Assembly (NCBI GenBank): GCA_963920635.1
Contig: OY987301.1
Coordinates: 54,876,560 to 54,940,559, forward strand
DNA length: 64,000 nucleotides
Reading direction: 5' to 3'
Source: Pseudeuparius sepicola
Lineage: Eukaryota; Arthropoda; Insecta; Coleoptera; Anthribidae
Positions 53,482 to 63,685 of this stretch are shown in pieces; positions within the stretch are counted from its first letter, which is position 1; the number at the start of each line of letters is the position of its first letter. The position numbers were made by a program, and so were the translations under genes. The notes beneath the pieces are model-generated. The model saw only the letters and a program-made list of their open reading frames with translations. It ran no database searches and was not told the DNA's origin.

Positions 53482-55791
53482 TTAGGTGACATTGATGTTG
53501 TCGGATGTTCCTGCATTCCCCATGAATTTCCTGACGGTTCGGGCTGTCGCAAGTAGTACCGCTTTCTGCATGGACCTGTAAAGACTATCAGTTAGACCCA
53601 GCTCTTTTATGTTTCTCAGCAAACTTTTTGGTATAACACCAGTTGTTGACACGATAATTGGAATCGTCTTGACGTTTTCCATTTCCCATTGCCTTCTAAT
53701 TCGTTCTTCTAAGTCTCTGTACTTCGCGATCTTCTCGACTTGCTTCACACGCAGATTGTTGTTGTTCGGGATGGCCACATCAATCAGAGTTGTCTTCCAA
53801 GAAATTTTATCAACTATTATAAGGTCCGGTCTGTTATGGGCAACTCGTTGATCAGTCAGAACTGTACGATCCCAGTACATCTTGTAGTTGCTGTTCTCAA
53901 GAACAGGCTCAGGTGTGTAGTTGTAATATGGGACCCTCTCTGTCTGCACAAGCAGCAAATTTTCCGCCAGTTCCTGGTGCAAGATCTTGGCAACCGAATC
54001 GTGTCGTTCCTTATATTCCGTTGATGCGAACATCTGACATCCTCCTGTTATGTGCTGGATTGTTTCTGAAGTTGGGCACCCGTATCTGCATCTGTCATCC
54101 ACTACCGACGCATCTCCTACAATGAATTTTAGGTAGTTGCGAGTTGGTATAACCTGATCTTGTATGGCTTCTTCGGTCTCGGGGAACATTCTTCCCGAGG
54201 TCAGCCAGTAGTTCGACGCTAACTTGTCGACATGTTCCTGGTTGACCTCATTAGGATGCCTCCCGTGCAGCGGCTTCTCCAACCACCTCTGTAGTGTATC
54301 GTTGTCGGTTCGGTGGTGATTTTGATGTTCGTGTTCCGTCAGACGTAGCGGTGTTGAGACGTCTGCTCCGCATATAGCTTTATGTAGTGTGGAGCTGTTG
54401 GCCTGTCTCTGGAAATAATTACGCAGATTTATTATTTGTTGGTCCAATTGCTTGCTGAGGTCTGCCAATCCTCTTCCTCCTAGTTGACGTGGAAGAGTAG
54501 TTCTTTCTACGGTGCTACGGGGATGATGTTTATGAGCTTTTGTCAGTAGTGTCCTAACTTTTCGCTGCAGGTTGTTGATGTCCGTGTTGGTCCAATTCAC
54601 TATTCCAAACGAATAGCTGAGTACAGAGCACGCATACGTGTTCAGGGCCTTAAACAAATTCCTGCTGTTAAGATCAGTTCGCACTACTTGTCTTACTCTC
54701 TTGATGAATTCATTCCTTAAATCGATCTTCATTGTTCGATGGTCTATCCTTTGAGCTTGTTTCATCCCGAGATACTTGTATCTATCTCCCTTGCTCATTG
54801 CTTCGATCTCCTGGCCGTCCTGCATCTCGTGTGCGCCTTGTTCGAACTTTCCCCGGACGATGTTAAGGGTGCGGCACTTGTCCAGTCCAAACTGCATTCC
54901 GATGTCCCTGGAGAACTCCTCTACAATTTTAAGCATTTGCGTTAGTTGGTTTTTGGTTGCGGCCATCAGTTTTAAATCATCCATATATAATAGGTGATTC
55001 AATTTGATCGCTTCTGCGTTGTTGCTTTTGATAGCGAAGCCGTATTTTGTAGAGTTCAACCGATGTGATAGAGGGTTCATCGCCATGCAGAAATACAGTG
55101 GACTGAGTGAATCTCCTTGGAAAATCCCTCTTCGGATGTTGATTGTGTCGGTCTCGATGTTGCTGCTTGCGGTTCTGAGTTGTATCTTAGTGCGCCAGGT
55201 TGTCATAACGTGTTCTAAAAAGGAAACTGTATGATGATCTGTTTTATACAGCTTTAAGATACCTGTCAGCCAGTCGTGAGGTACGGAATCAAATGCTTTT
55301 TTGTAGTCCACATAAGCCATGTAGAGGTTTCGTTGCTTGGAATGAGCCTGGTTGCAGATGACAGAGTCTATGATGAGTTGCTCTTTGCATCCCATTGCGC
55401 CCTTCGCGCAGCCCTTCTGCTGCATTGCCATGATGTTGTTCCGCTCGCAGTGAGCATATATTCGCTGCGTAAGGCAAGAAGTGATTATCTTGTACAGCGT
55501 AGGCAAGCAGGTTATTGGGCGGTACTTGGCAGGGTTATCCGTATTCCGCTGGTCTTTTGGTAACAAGTAGGTGGCACCCTGTGTAAGAAACAATGGCATT
55601 TTCAGAGGATCGAGCAAGACTTCATTAATTAAGGTAGTTATTTGTTCATGCGTGCACCACAACTTCTTAATCCAATAACTTTGGAGATGATCTGGACCTG
55701 GTGCCTTCCAGTTGTGGGAATTCTTGATGACATTGGAGACCTCATCGGTTGTGAATTGCTCGTGTTGCATCTGGCTATAATTCCGGCCCAT
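53482..55791 (-). CDS. R4/Dong RT with restriction-like endonuclease
   Basis: A 769-codon frame without stops, starting at MGRNYSQMQHEQFTTDEVSN; homology continues upstream in the same frame (NQLATPGPCNVSASWISEER) to a TAG, so the true start is lost. RT blocks: NWKAPGPDHLQSYWIKKLW, PKDQRNTDNPAKYRPITCLP, AYVDYKKAFDSVPHDWLTGI, GIFQGDSLSPLYFCMAMNPL and the catalytic LLYMDDLKLMAAT. Near residue 570 the CRYGCPTSETIQHITGGC zinc finger appears. It is followed by the restriction-like nuclease RPDLIIVD...TTLIDVAIPNNNNL, whose P-D and D-x-A pattern cuts the target site. It ends INVT and TAA-side sequence at 53482. Likely 200-300 N-terminal residues short. Confidence 0.93.
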   Translation of the reverse strand: MGRNYSQMQHEQFTTDEVSNVIKNSHNWKAPGPDHLQSYWIKKLWCTHEQITTLINEVLLDPLKMPLFLTQGATYLLPKDQRNTDNPAKYRPITCLPTLYKIITSCLTQRIYAHCERNNIMAMQQKGCAKGAMGCKEQLIIDSVICNQAHSKQRNLYMAYVDYKKAFDSVPHDWLTGILKLYKTDHHTVSFLEHVMTTWRTKIQLRTASSNIETDTINIRRGIFQGDSLSPLYFCMAMNPLSHRLNSTKYGFAIKSNNAEAIKLNHLLYMDDLKLMAATKNQLTQMLKIVEEFSRDIGMQFGLDKCRTLNIVRGKFEQGAHEMQDGQEIEAMSKGDRYKYLGMKQAQRIDHRTMKIDLRNEFIKRVRQVVRTDLNSRNLFKALNTYACSVLSYSFGIVNWTNTDINNLQRKVRTLLTKAHKHHPRSTVERTTLPRQLGGRGLADLSKQLDQQIINLRNYFQRQANSSTLHKAICGADVSTPLRLTEHEHQNHHRTDNDTLQRWLEKPLHGRHPNEVNQEHVDKLASNYWLTSGRMFPETEEAIQDQVIPTRNYLKFIVGDASVVDDRCRYGCPTSETIQHITGGCQMFASTEYKERHDSVAKILHQELAENLLLVQTERVPYYNYTPEPVLENSNYKMYWDRTVLTDQRVAHNRPDLIIVDKISWKTTLIDVAIPNNNNLRVKQVEKIAKYRDLEERIRRQWEMENVKTIPIIVSTTGVIPKSLLRNIKELGLTDSLYRSMQKAVLLATARTVRKFMGNAGTSDNINVT

Positions 55792-56009
55792 CTCGCGTTC
55801 TTCACTGATCCAGCTTGCACTAACATTGCATGGACCTGGTGTGGCAAGCTGATTTCTCCAGAATCGACCTGTTCTCTGCTAGAGAACTCGTATTTGTGGC
55901 ATCGGCGCTAGAATTCAAAATACGGTAGAAAACCTTTTCTGATCGTTCAAAAAGTTTGTTGTCTCGTTTTCTGTTGTTACTAGCCTTGTATCTCCTCAGA
56001 CGCCCTGCC

Positions 56010-56010
<1 letters not shown>
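55792..56010 (-). pseudogene. Dong N-terminal remnant
   Basis: Upstream of the long frame, another frame reads KLFERSEKVFYRILNSSADA, a region expected before the R4 RT. A frame change near 55880 and a TAG separate it from the main frame. It stops at the ATT array, marking 5' truncation. Confidence 0.7.

Positions 56011-56054
<44 letters not shown>
56011..56054. repeat. ATT microsatellite between Dong copies
   Basis: About 14 uninterrupted ATT units between the 5' end of copy 1 and the 3' end of copy 2. Confidence 0.97.
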
Positions 56055-56575
56055 CGACTTAGCCAAAAGGCATTCGCACTCCCTCTACGGGGAACATTCA
56101 CTCAGATCCCCGGATACCATAAGGATCTGGCTCGGACGAGACCCTTGCCATGTTATCGGGCCTTAGGTGACATTGATGTTGTCGGACGTTCCTGCATTCC
56201 CCATGAATTTCCTGACGGTTCGGGCTGTCGCAAGTAGTACCGCTTTCTGCATGGACTTGTAAAGACTATCAGTTAGACCCAGCTCTTTTATGTTTCTCAG
56301 CAAACTTTTTGGTATAACACCAGTTGTTGACACGATAATTGGAATCGTCTTGACGTTTTCCATTTCCCATTGCCTTCTAATTCGTTCTTCTAAGTCTCTG
56401 TACTTCGCGATCTTCTCGACTTGCTTCACACGCAGGTTGTTGTTGTTCGGGATGGCCACATCAATCAGAGTTGTCTTCCTAGAAATTTTATCAACTATTA
56501 TAAGGTCCGGTCTGTTATGGGCAACTCGTTGATCTGTACGATCCCAGTACATCTTGTAGTTGCTGAGTAGTAATA
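56055..56575 (-). mobile_element. R4/Dong copy 2, 3' end only
   Basis: 56109-56575 nearly matches 53428-53900 of copy 1, encoding the nuclease end (RPDLIIVDKISRKTTLIDVA to INVT), with a 9 bp in-frame loss after DRT. It keeps 54 bp more of the 3' end (TCGACTTAGCCAAAAGGCAT...), which abuts the ATT array. The 5' end is truncated at about 56575, where a CpG-rich island begins. Confidence 0.92.
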
Positions 56576-56904
56576 CAAAGAGAGTACGGGACCACTTTGA
56601 CCTCAGTTGACCCCTTGATTCTGAGAGTCCCCTACGGCCCGAGGTCACGGGAGCAAAGTGGCTACGTCATGCCCGAGGTCACGTGACGTCACCGGATGAC
56701 CCCAGTTGACCCCTAGATCCTGATAGGTTAACCTTTGACCTTTGGGCCACGTGTGACCCCCCAGTTGACCCCCCCCCACTCCAACGACGGGGCAACCCCC
56801 ACTCCAACGGCTTGGTGGGGTGAGGTCTATATATTCGTGCGCAAGAGCAGTTTTCCCGTTATATACACTTACAATTTCCCACAGTCTGATTTGCCGAGTT
56901 CAAA
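56576..56904 (+). promoter_or_regulatory. Promoter-like region with dense hormone/CRE-type motifs
   Basis: A GC-rich stretch with at least five TTGACC(C/T) half-sites and two GAGGTCAC inverse forms. At 56675-56692 there is a compact composite holding AGGTCA, the E-box CACGTG and the CRE-like TGACGTCA. A second CACGTG lies at 56748. A TATATATT box follows at about 56828, roughly 75 bp before the ATG at 56905. No protein is encoded here. The functional reading is inference from motif density and order. Confidence 0.5.
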
Positions 56905-57207
56905 ATGCAGTCGTTCCTGAATCACCTGAACAAGAATTTGATCGTCAAGAAATTCGAAAGCGTTCAAAATATGGACGTGGATGAAAATTTTCAAATCACG
57001 ACGCGTGGGCAATTACGTGCCAGGAGGAACGGAGGCCGAAGGCCTCCGTCCGACTGGCATGTAGTTGCCCGAACAAAATCCACCCTTCCCCCTTGCACGC
57101 GTTTCGCGCATGCGCAGTTCCGCACTTTTGATACCTATGAAAATTCGAAAAATTTTGAAAATTTTTTATTCAAAAAATGTAATTTTAAAAAGGTCCTGAT
57201 CCTATAA
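56905..57207 (+). CDS. Unrecognised 100-residue protein
   Basis: The ATG at 56905 lies 75 bp after a TATA box. The first 40 residues (MQSFLNHLNKNLIVKKFESV, then QNMDVDENFQITTRGQLRAR) look like genuine protein and have balanced codon use. From residue 42 the frame crosses a CpG-rich imperfect palindrome (CGGAGGCCGAAGGCCTCCG at 57030-57048) and then becomes Asn/Phe/Lys-rich and low-complexity, so the true gene may be truncated or spliced. I do not recognise a family. Context: immediately after a truncated Dong copy and before satellite DNA. Confidence 0.4.
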   Translation: MQSFLNHLNKNLIVKKFESVQNMDVDENFQITTRGQLRARRNGGRRPPSDWHVVARTKSTLPPCTRFAHAQFRTFDTYENSKNFENFLFKKCNFKKVLIL

Positions 57208-58145
57208 TCCCGATAACATTTTGGGAAATTTTCATTTTTTGACGGTGAAATGTACAAGACAAGACTCAGACGAATGTTTTATATACAAGTGCAGATAGAA
57301 TTTTTTCGAGTGACTGATAAAAACAGTTATTATAATAGTTAGTCGGAAGGCCCCAGATAACATAGGAAATTTTGTTTGAACAAAATCTGTAAAAAAAATC
57401 CAAGACGTGAAAATGTAGGTAGAATTTTCGAATAAGTTTTGTATACCGGTAAAAATATATGTAAAGGTAAAAATAACGTCAGTTTCACTTGGAAAAAAAT
57501 GATGAAAAAATTTCAGTAAAAAAAATACGATGTAGAGGTTGTACCAAAAAAAAATTGGAAATAATTATTTATTCCAGTAAAATATACACAAGACCGAAAA
57601 AGGTAATTGCGCGGCTGTCCCATTTTATACACCCTAGCTGTTTCAGTTCATCTCGTTTGGAAAAATTTTAGGGGTTATTACTTTTTTAAATACCGGTTTC
57701 CTCAACCTTATTTGAAAGTAAATATTTTTTAGTTCCCCACAGAAGGAAATAATGACGATATTTTATACCGGTGGATTCAAAAAATATATAAGGTTAGGAA
57801 AAAACCTTGGTAGGCAAACGCGGCTCTGCTGACCAGACAAAAAAAAACCTTAGTCGACAAATAATGGCCTATAAGAAGGGTGCGTGATTCCACGTATCAG
57901 TTCGAGTGCTCCAAGATGCAAGTAAGTATATACCAGCTGTCCCATTTTTAAACAGCTAGATATTTGGAAACCTTTCGTAAAAAAATTCCCAAGGATTACA
58001 TGAGCAAAAGAAAGAAAAAAATGTAAATATACCAGCTGTCCCATTTATAAACCGCTTGATATCTTGGAAACGAAAACTTATATAAAGGAAGTAAAAGCTA
58101 TATCTTAATAGGCGGAGGACCGACTGTCATTCAGACAGGTGAAAA
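57208..58145. repeat. Degenerate satellite-like units
   Basis: Phrases of the 156 bp satellite (AATCCAAGAC, GGTAGAATTTTCGAA, 'AACATAGGAAATT') occur in diverged form at 57250-57450. The motif CAGCTGTCCCATTT recurs at about 57615, 57935 and 58030, with 'TTGATATCTTGGAAACG'-type followers. No gene is supportable. Confidence 0.6.
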
Positions 58146-58757
58146 TTTTTTGTGATTTTTTGTAGAAGTTTTTTGCCAAAATTTTTTTTTGTCAATTTTT
58201 TTTTGCCACAATTTTTTTTTTGCCAAAATTTTTTTTTGCCAAAATTTTTTTTGCCAAAATTTTTTGTTACCAAAATTTTTTTTCACCAAAATTTTTTTTT
58301 TGCAAAATTTTTTTTTGTCAAATTTTTTTTTGCTAAATTGTTTTTCCCAAATTTTTTTTTGTCAAAATTTTTTTCCCCAAATTTTTTTTTCGTCAAAATT
58401 TTTTTCCCCAAATTTTTTTTTCGTCAAAATTTTTTTTTGTAAAATTTTTTTTTTGACAATTTTTTTTGCGAAAATTTTTTTTTGCCAAATTTTTTTTTGC
58501 CAAATTTTTTTTTGCCAAATTTTTTTTTGCCAAATTTTTTTTTTGTCAAAATTTTTTTTGTCAAAATTTTTTTTTGCCAAATTTTTTTTTTGTCAAAATT
58601 TTTTTTGTCAAAATTTTTTTGTCAAAGTTTTTTTGACATTTTTTTTGCCAAATTTTTTTTTTGTCGAATTTTTTTTTGCCAAATTTTTTTTTGTCGAATT
58701 TTTTTTTGCCAATTTTTTTTTTGCCAAATTCTTTTTCGACAAAATTTTTTTTGATAC
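58146..58757. repeat. T-rich minisatellite
   Basis: About 35 irregular units of the form TTTTTTTTTGCCAAAA (13-18 bp), with G-C-C/G-T-C/C-C-C variants at the non-T core. Long Phe/Asn/Lys-rich frames on both strands are products of this repeat. Confidence 0.95.
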
Positions 58758-61069
58758 AAATATAATTGCTAACGTTTAATTTGTTTACCCCATTTACGAA
58801 AATGATAACAAAATTGGATCAGACAAGATGTTTTTTCGAAGTATAGTTTTTAAACACAGGGTGCCACCACCGGTTTTACGATATAGGTTTCAAAATGCGA
58901 CGCAAGTACATAAAAAAATACCCTAGAGATAAGAAAACAAAATACAACTCACCGAAAGATTCTTGATGATGTATAAAAAGAAATCAGGTTACATCTAATG
59001 CCCCAGACAGTAAAATAAACATCCCCGAGCTATCAGATATAACCAAACATCATTTTTCTAACGGCACAGTCATTTTCACGGGAAAAACAACCAGTAACCG
59101 TTCAAATTCCATAGATAGGTACTGCCGTAATCCAAAATTTCACTGAACTAGGCGTATCTATTATACTGAAGTAGGTACTGATACACTTCCATCTTTCCAA
59201 AGAAAAACAAACACGAAACTCAGACTTTTCATATATTTATTACAACGCCTCGATAGAGTCTTTATCTGTGGCCACGACCGAGAATCTACTGAAGCAAGTG
59301 CGACGCATAGGACGTGAAAAGTGCCGAGTTGGTTTTATTAAACAATGAAACTTATACCTACGTATATATAAAATAAATGAGAAATATGCCAGAGATGTGA
59401 AACCTAATTGTGTTGCAAGTTTGAGGGTCCAAAAAAATATTGGCTTTAATTTTTTAAGGTGAGAAACACATCTAACAGCCAGTTTGGAAATATACAAGGC
59501 AAAAAAAGTAGTGATGTGGCTGTCCCATTTTATGTTTTATACAGGTTGGGTTATTTTAGAATAGTTGTTCAATAGACCGAGACAACATCATAAACGCTTC
59601 CCGTTAGAACAGAATCTGATGAAAAGAAAAATTCCATCTGGGTCAAGCTACTACATAACCAAAATAAAAAATACTGAACGTTATAAAATTTAAAAAATCA
59701 TATTTTCAACGGATTTTTATCCTCTGAAAATTGTTCTTGTGTAAAATTCAGTTTCACTGGGTCAAGCTAGGTGGTAACTATATAACCAAAATAAAAAATA
59801 CTGAACGTTACAAAATTTAAAAAATCATATTTTCAAATGATTTTTGTCCTCTGAAAATTGGTTTTGTGTAAATTGAGTTTCAATAAGTTACTAATTGAGA
59901 TAATAGGAAAAAAATCTTAAGAATCTCTTATAGAATTCTGAGACAACGACCCTGAGAGTAAATATCATACAAAAATCTTTGTGCGTTGACTTTCAACTCA
60001 ATTTAATAATTAGGTTTAATAATGACAATTTTCTCGATTATCTAGAATCAAAAATATTGCGAGTGGCAATTCACAATTTTCTAGATATCATGTGAAGCCT
60101 TAATTTTGCGTCGTAAGTTAGAGGATCCAAAAATATTGGCTTAAATTGTTTAGTAAATGCGATTAAAATATGTTTAGTTTATCAACAGTTAATTGTAACA
60201 GCTTATAATCTTAGAAGCTAAACTCTTTAAAAAAATTTTTAGACAAAAAGTTGTAGTTTAATAATGGTCAGTTGGATTCATTTTGAATCATGTTTGCATA
60301 TTACCTACAAGGAGTTACAACCTCAAAACATAGAAATCGCTCATTTTAAACCGATTTAATAAAAATTTCACCAAAACAATACTTTCACTCATATGATACA
60401 CTTCTGATTAATAAAAAAGGCACCATAGGTAGTAATAATAAGATATTCAACGGAATTTTTATCGACTGTTTGCCCATTTTGCTAGCTTTTGGGGGTATTC
60501 CTTGATATTTTAGACTGATAAAAATGAATAATAAAAATTTCACCAAAACAATACTTTCACTCATATAATACACTTCTGATTAATAAAAAAGGCACCATAG
60601 GTAGTAGTAATAAGATATTCAACGGAATTTTTATCGACTGTTTGCCCATTTTGCTAGCTTTTGGGGGTATTCCTTGATATTTTAGACGGATAAAAATGAA
60701 TAACTAAAATACAAAACGCACTGTTGACTTTACTTACGTGAATAGTAAGCCTATAATACGTATCGAAAACAGAGAAATATTCAGGTCAAGAAAAAAATGG
60801 CCTAATTTACAAGTTTGTAAATCAAAAACTACCTTTTGGCTTTTCATTTTGATGAGAAAATACGTCTAATTAGTAAGTCAAATAAATGGGACATCATGAA
60901 AGATATACTAATAATTGAACAAATGCTATCTTAATTCTATAGGCAGAAAGGTACTATGGGTAGTAATAGTTTTGGGATCAAAAGACGACCTGTTAGCTTT
61001 TAAATTTGTTAAGAAAATACGTCTAATGAAATCGAAAGTAGTAACTAGGTTTTGGTTAACATTTCGTTA
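58758..61069. repeat. AT-rich DNA with local tandem duplications
   Basis: A 119 bp unit starting GGGTCAAGCTA is repeated once (59640 and 59759, the second with a 10-12 bp insertion). A 172 bp unit (CACCAAAACAATACTTTCAC and following) is repeated at 60369 and 60541 with few differences. The 'GGCTGTCCCATTTTAT' motif occurs again at about 59518. Nothing coding is recognised. Confidence 0.75.
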
Positions 61070-62400
61070 ACGCGTTGATGAATAAGAATGCAAGTGAAAA
61101 GTAGACCGAATTTCCCAAAAAACGGTTAGTGACCAAACAAGTTATTATAAAAAGTGGCTCGGGAGACCGATGTAACCTAGAAAACGCCTTTCCTTCGAAT
61201 AGAAAGTAAAAAAAAGTTGCAAAATGGGACTTAGATGAATATTTGATGCAAGTGAAAAGTAGGCAGAATTTTCGAAAATCGGGGACGGATCAAAAAATAT
61301 TAAGTTGATCGGGAGGTTGAGATAACCTATGAAACACCTTTCATTCCGACAGAATCTGACAAAAAATTCCAAGAAAATTTTAGACGACTGTTTGCAAGTG
61401 AAAAGTATACATAATTTTTTTGAAAAAACTGAGACTGACCAAAAAAAATAGATATTAGAAAATTTTGCTCGGGAGATCGAGGTAACATAGAAAACGCCTT
61501 TCATCCGAATATAATCTGAAATAAATTCCGAGATGGGACTTAGACGAATGTTTGATGCAAGTGGAAAGTAGACCGAATTGCCGAAAAACGCGGGAGGTCG
61601 AGGTAGCCTAGGAAAAACGCCTTTTATTCGAACAGAATCTGACAAAAAAATCCAAGACGAATGTTTGATGAAATTGAAAGGTAGACAGAATTTTAGAAAA
61701 ACGGCAACTGATCAAAAAATATATATTCGAAAATTTTGGTCGGGAGCCCGAGGTAACCTAGAAAACGCCTTTCGTTCTAACAGAATCCGACAAAAAAATT
61801 CCAAGACGGGATGGTAGTGGGACGAATGTTTGACGGAAGTTAAAAGTAGACAGAATATTAAAAAACGAGAACCGACCAAATAGTTATTAGAAAAAGTGGC
61901 TCAGGAGGTCGAGGTAACCTAGGAAATGCCTTTAGTTTGAAAAGAATCTGACAAACAAAAAATCCAAGACGAATATTTGATGCAATTGAAAGGTAGACAG
62001 GATTTTAGAAAAACGGCAACTGATCAAAAAAATATATATTCGAAAATTTTGGTCGGGAGCCCGAGGTAACCTAGAAAATGCCTTTCGTTCGAACAGAATC
62101 CGACAAAAAAATTCCAAGACGGGATGGTAGTTGGACGAGTGTTTGACGCAAGTTAAAAGTAGACAGAATATTAAAAAACGAGAACCGACCAAATAGTTAT
62201 TAGAAGAAGTGGCTCGGGAGGTCGAGGTAACCTAGGAAATGCCTTTCGTTCGAACAGAATTCGACAAAAAAAAATTCCAAGACATGACTTAGAAAAATAT
62301 TCATTTGATGCAGATGAAAAAGAGACAGCATTTCCAAAAAAAACTTCGACTGACCTAAAAGTTATTAGAAAAAGTTGCTTGGGAGGCCGATGTCTAGCAA
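61070..62400. repeat. Satellite array, ~156 bp unit, 312 bp higher order
   Basis: Units contain AAGTGAAAAGTAGACAGAAT, GACCAAA..TTATTAGAAAA, GGCTCGGGAGGTCGAGGTAA, CCTAGGAAA-GCCTTTCGTTC and AACAGAATC-GACAAAAAAAT in that order. At 61651-61962 and 61963-62274 two units form a 312 bp higher-order repeat of high identity. Earlier units are more diverged. Confidence 0.88.
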
Positions 62401-62521
62401 AATATAACACCATTGCACCAGAGTTATTTCCATCTACGTAACATTATTGGCGTGGTGGTCGACTAATCGCGTTCACTATTAAATTAATTATGACTGGTCA
62501 AATACGTATATAATGCAAATT

Positions 62522-62915
62522 AAAAAACGCTTTAACGAAGCGTTTACAATGCGTTAACGAGGATTGACAGCGCGTTAACGAGGCGTTACCAACGCGTTAA
62601 ACGCGTGAAAGAAGCGTTATCAACGTGTTAAACGCGTGAAAGAAGCGTTATCCATGCGTTACGCGTTAACGAAGCGTTATCAACGCGTTAACAACGCGTT
62701 ATCCATGCGTTAACTACTAGTTATCGATTCGTTAACAATGCGTTAACGAACAACGCATTAACGAACAACGCGTTAACGAAACGTTAACGACGTGTCAGCA
62801 AAGTTTTAACAAAGCGTTAACGAAGCTTTAACATCGCGTCAATGCGTTAAGACGCGTTAAAACCGCGTTAACGAATCTTTGACGACGCATTAACGAAGCG
62901 TTGACGAGTGTGGAA
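62522..62915. repeat. GCGTTAACGAA minisatellite, left arm
   Basis: About 30 degenerate units of 9-15 bp built on the self-complementary CGTTAACG (variants AACGCGTTA, GCGTTATCAAC). It is mirrored at about 63318-63685 in the right arm. Confidence 0.9.
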
Positions 62916-63317
62916 GTGCGTGGACACTCCAACTCCCAGAATCGCAACTTACACCAGATCAAACTCAACTGTGGAATCTTGTGACGTCACAGAGATGCTA
63001 CTTTACATTTCTTTTAAGTAGTTAACCTAACCTAACATTATTGTCGCGGTGACCAAGAGGTTATCGACTGGTGAACCGATTACCATTGGTCAAAACTGAC
63101 TTAATCCGCCTTTGATATACCTCTCCCAAATCCAATGGCAATCGGTTCACCAGTCGATAACCTCTTGGTCACCGCGACAATAATGTTAGGTTAGGTTAAC
63201 TACTTAAAAGAAATGTAAAGTAGCATCTCTGTGACGTCACAAGATTCCACAGTTGAGTTTGATCTGGTGTAAGTTGCGATTCTGGGAGTTGGAGGGTCCA
63301 CGCACTTCCACACTCGT

Positions 63318-63685
63318 CAACGCTTCGTTAATGCGTCGTCAAAGATTCGTTAACGCGGTTTTAACGCGTCTTAACGCATTGACGCGATGTTAAAGCTTCG
63401 TTAACGTTTTGTTAAAACTTTGCTGACACGTCGTTAACGTTTCGTTAACGCGTTGTTCGTTAACGCATTGTTAACGAATCGATAACTAGTAGTTAACGCA
63501 TGGATAACGCGTTGTTAACGCGTTGATAACGCTTCGTTAACGCGTAACGCATGGATAACGCTTCTTTCACGCGTTTAACACGTTGATAACGCTTCTTTCA
63601 CGCGTTTAACGCGTTGATAACGCCTCGTTAACGCGCTGTCAATCCTCGTTAACGCATTGTAAACGCTTCGTTAAAGCGTTTTTTA
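63318..63685. repeat. GCGTTAACGAA minisatellite, right arm
   Basis: Reverse-complement copy of the left minisatellite, with the same order of variant units, so the two did not evolve independently. Confidence 0.9.

Larger units (their letters stand above)
53428..56010 (-). mobile_element. R4/Dong-type non-LTR retrotransposon, copy 1
   Basis: A minus-strand element with RT, CCHC zinc finger and restriction-like endonuclease in one frame. It is flanked directly by ATT repeats on both sides (53371-53427 and 56011-56054). Dong elements of the R4 clade are known to insert into TAA/ATT microsatellites, which fits. The 5' part is cut near 56010. Its 3' end lacks about 53 bp present in copy 2 (56055-56108). 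Confidence 0.93.

Noticed and set aside
53609..55563. Several plus-strand frames of 60-95 codons across Dong
   Set aside because: Antisense shadows of the 769-codon RT frame.
55956..56237. Plus-strand frame with a run of tyrosines
   Set aside because: The tyrosines are the ATT microsatellite; the rest is antisense to Dong.
58152..58779. Long Phe/Pro/Asn-rich open frames on both strands
   Set aside because: They are translations of the T-rich minisatellite; no real protein composition and no start context.
61145..62413. Minus-strand frames of 80-166 codons in the satellite
   Set aside because: Repeated peptides follow the 156 bp unit, which is a multiple of three; repeat-driven.
62522..63685. 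CRISPR-like array from regular GTTAAC spacing
   Set aside because: Units are degenerate with no unique spacers of constant length, and the genome is eukaryotic.
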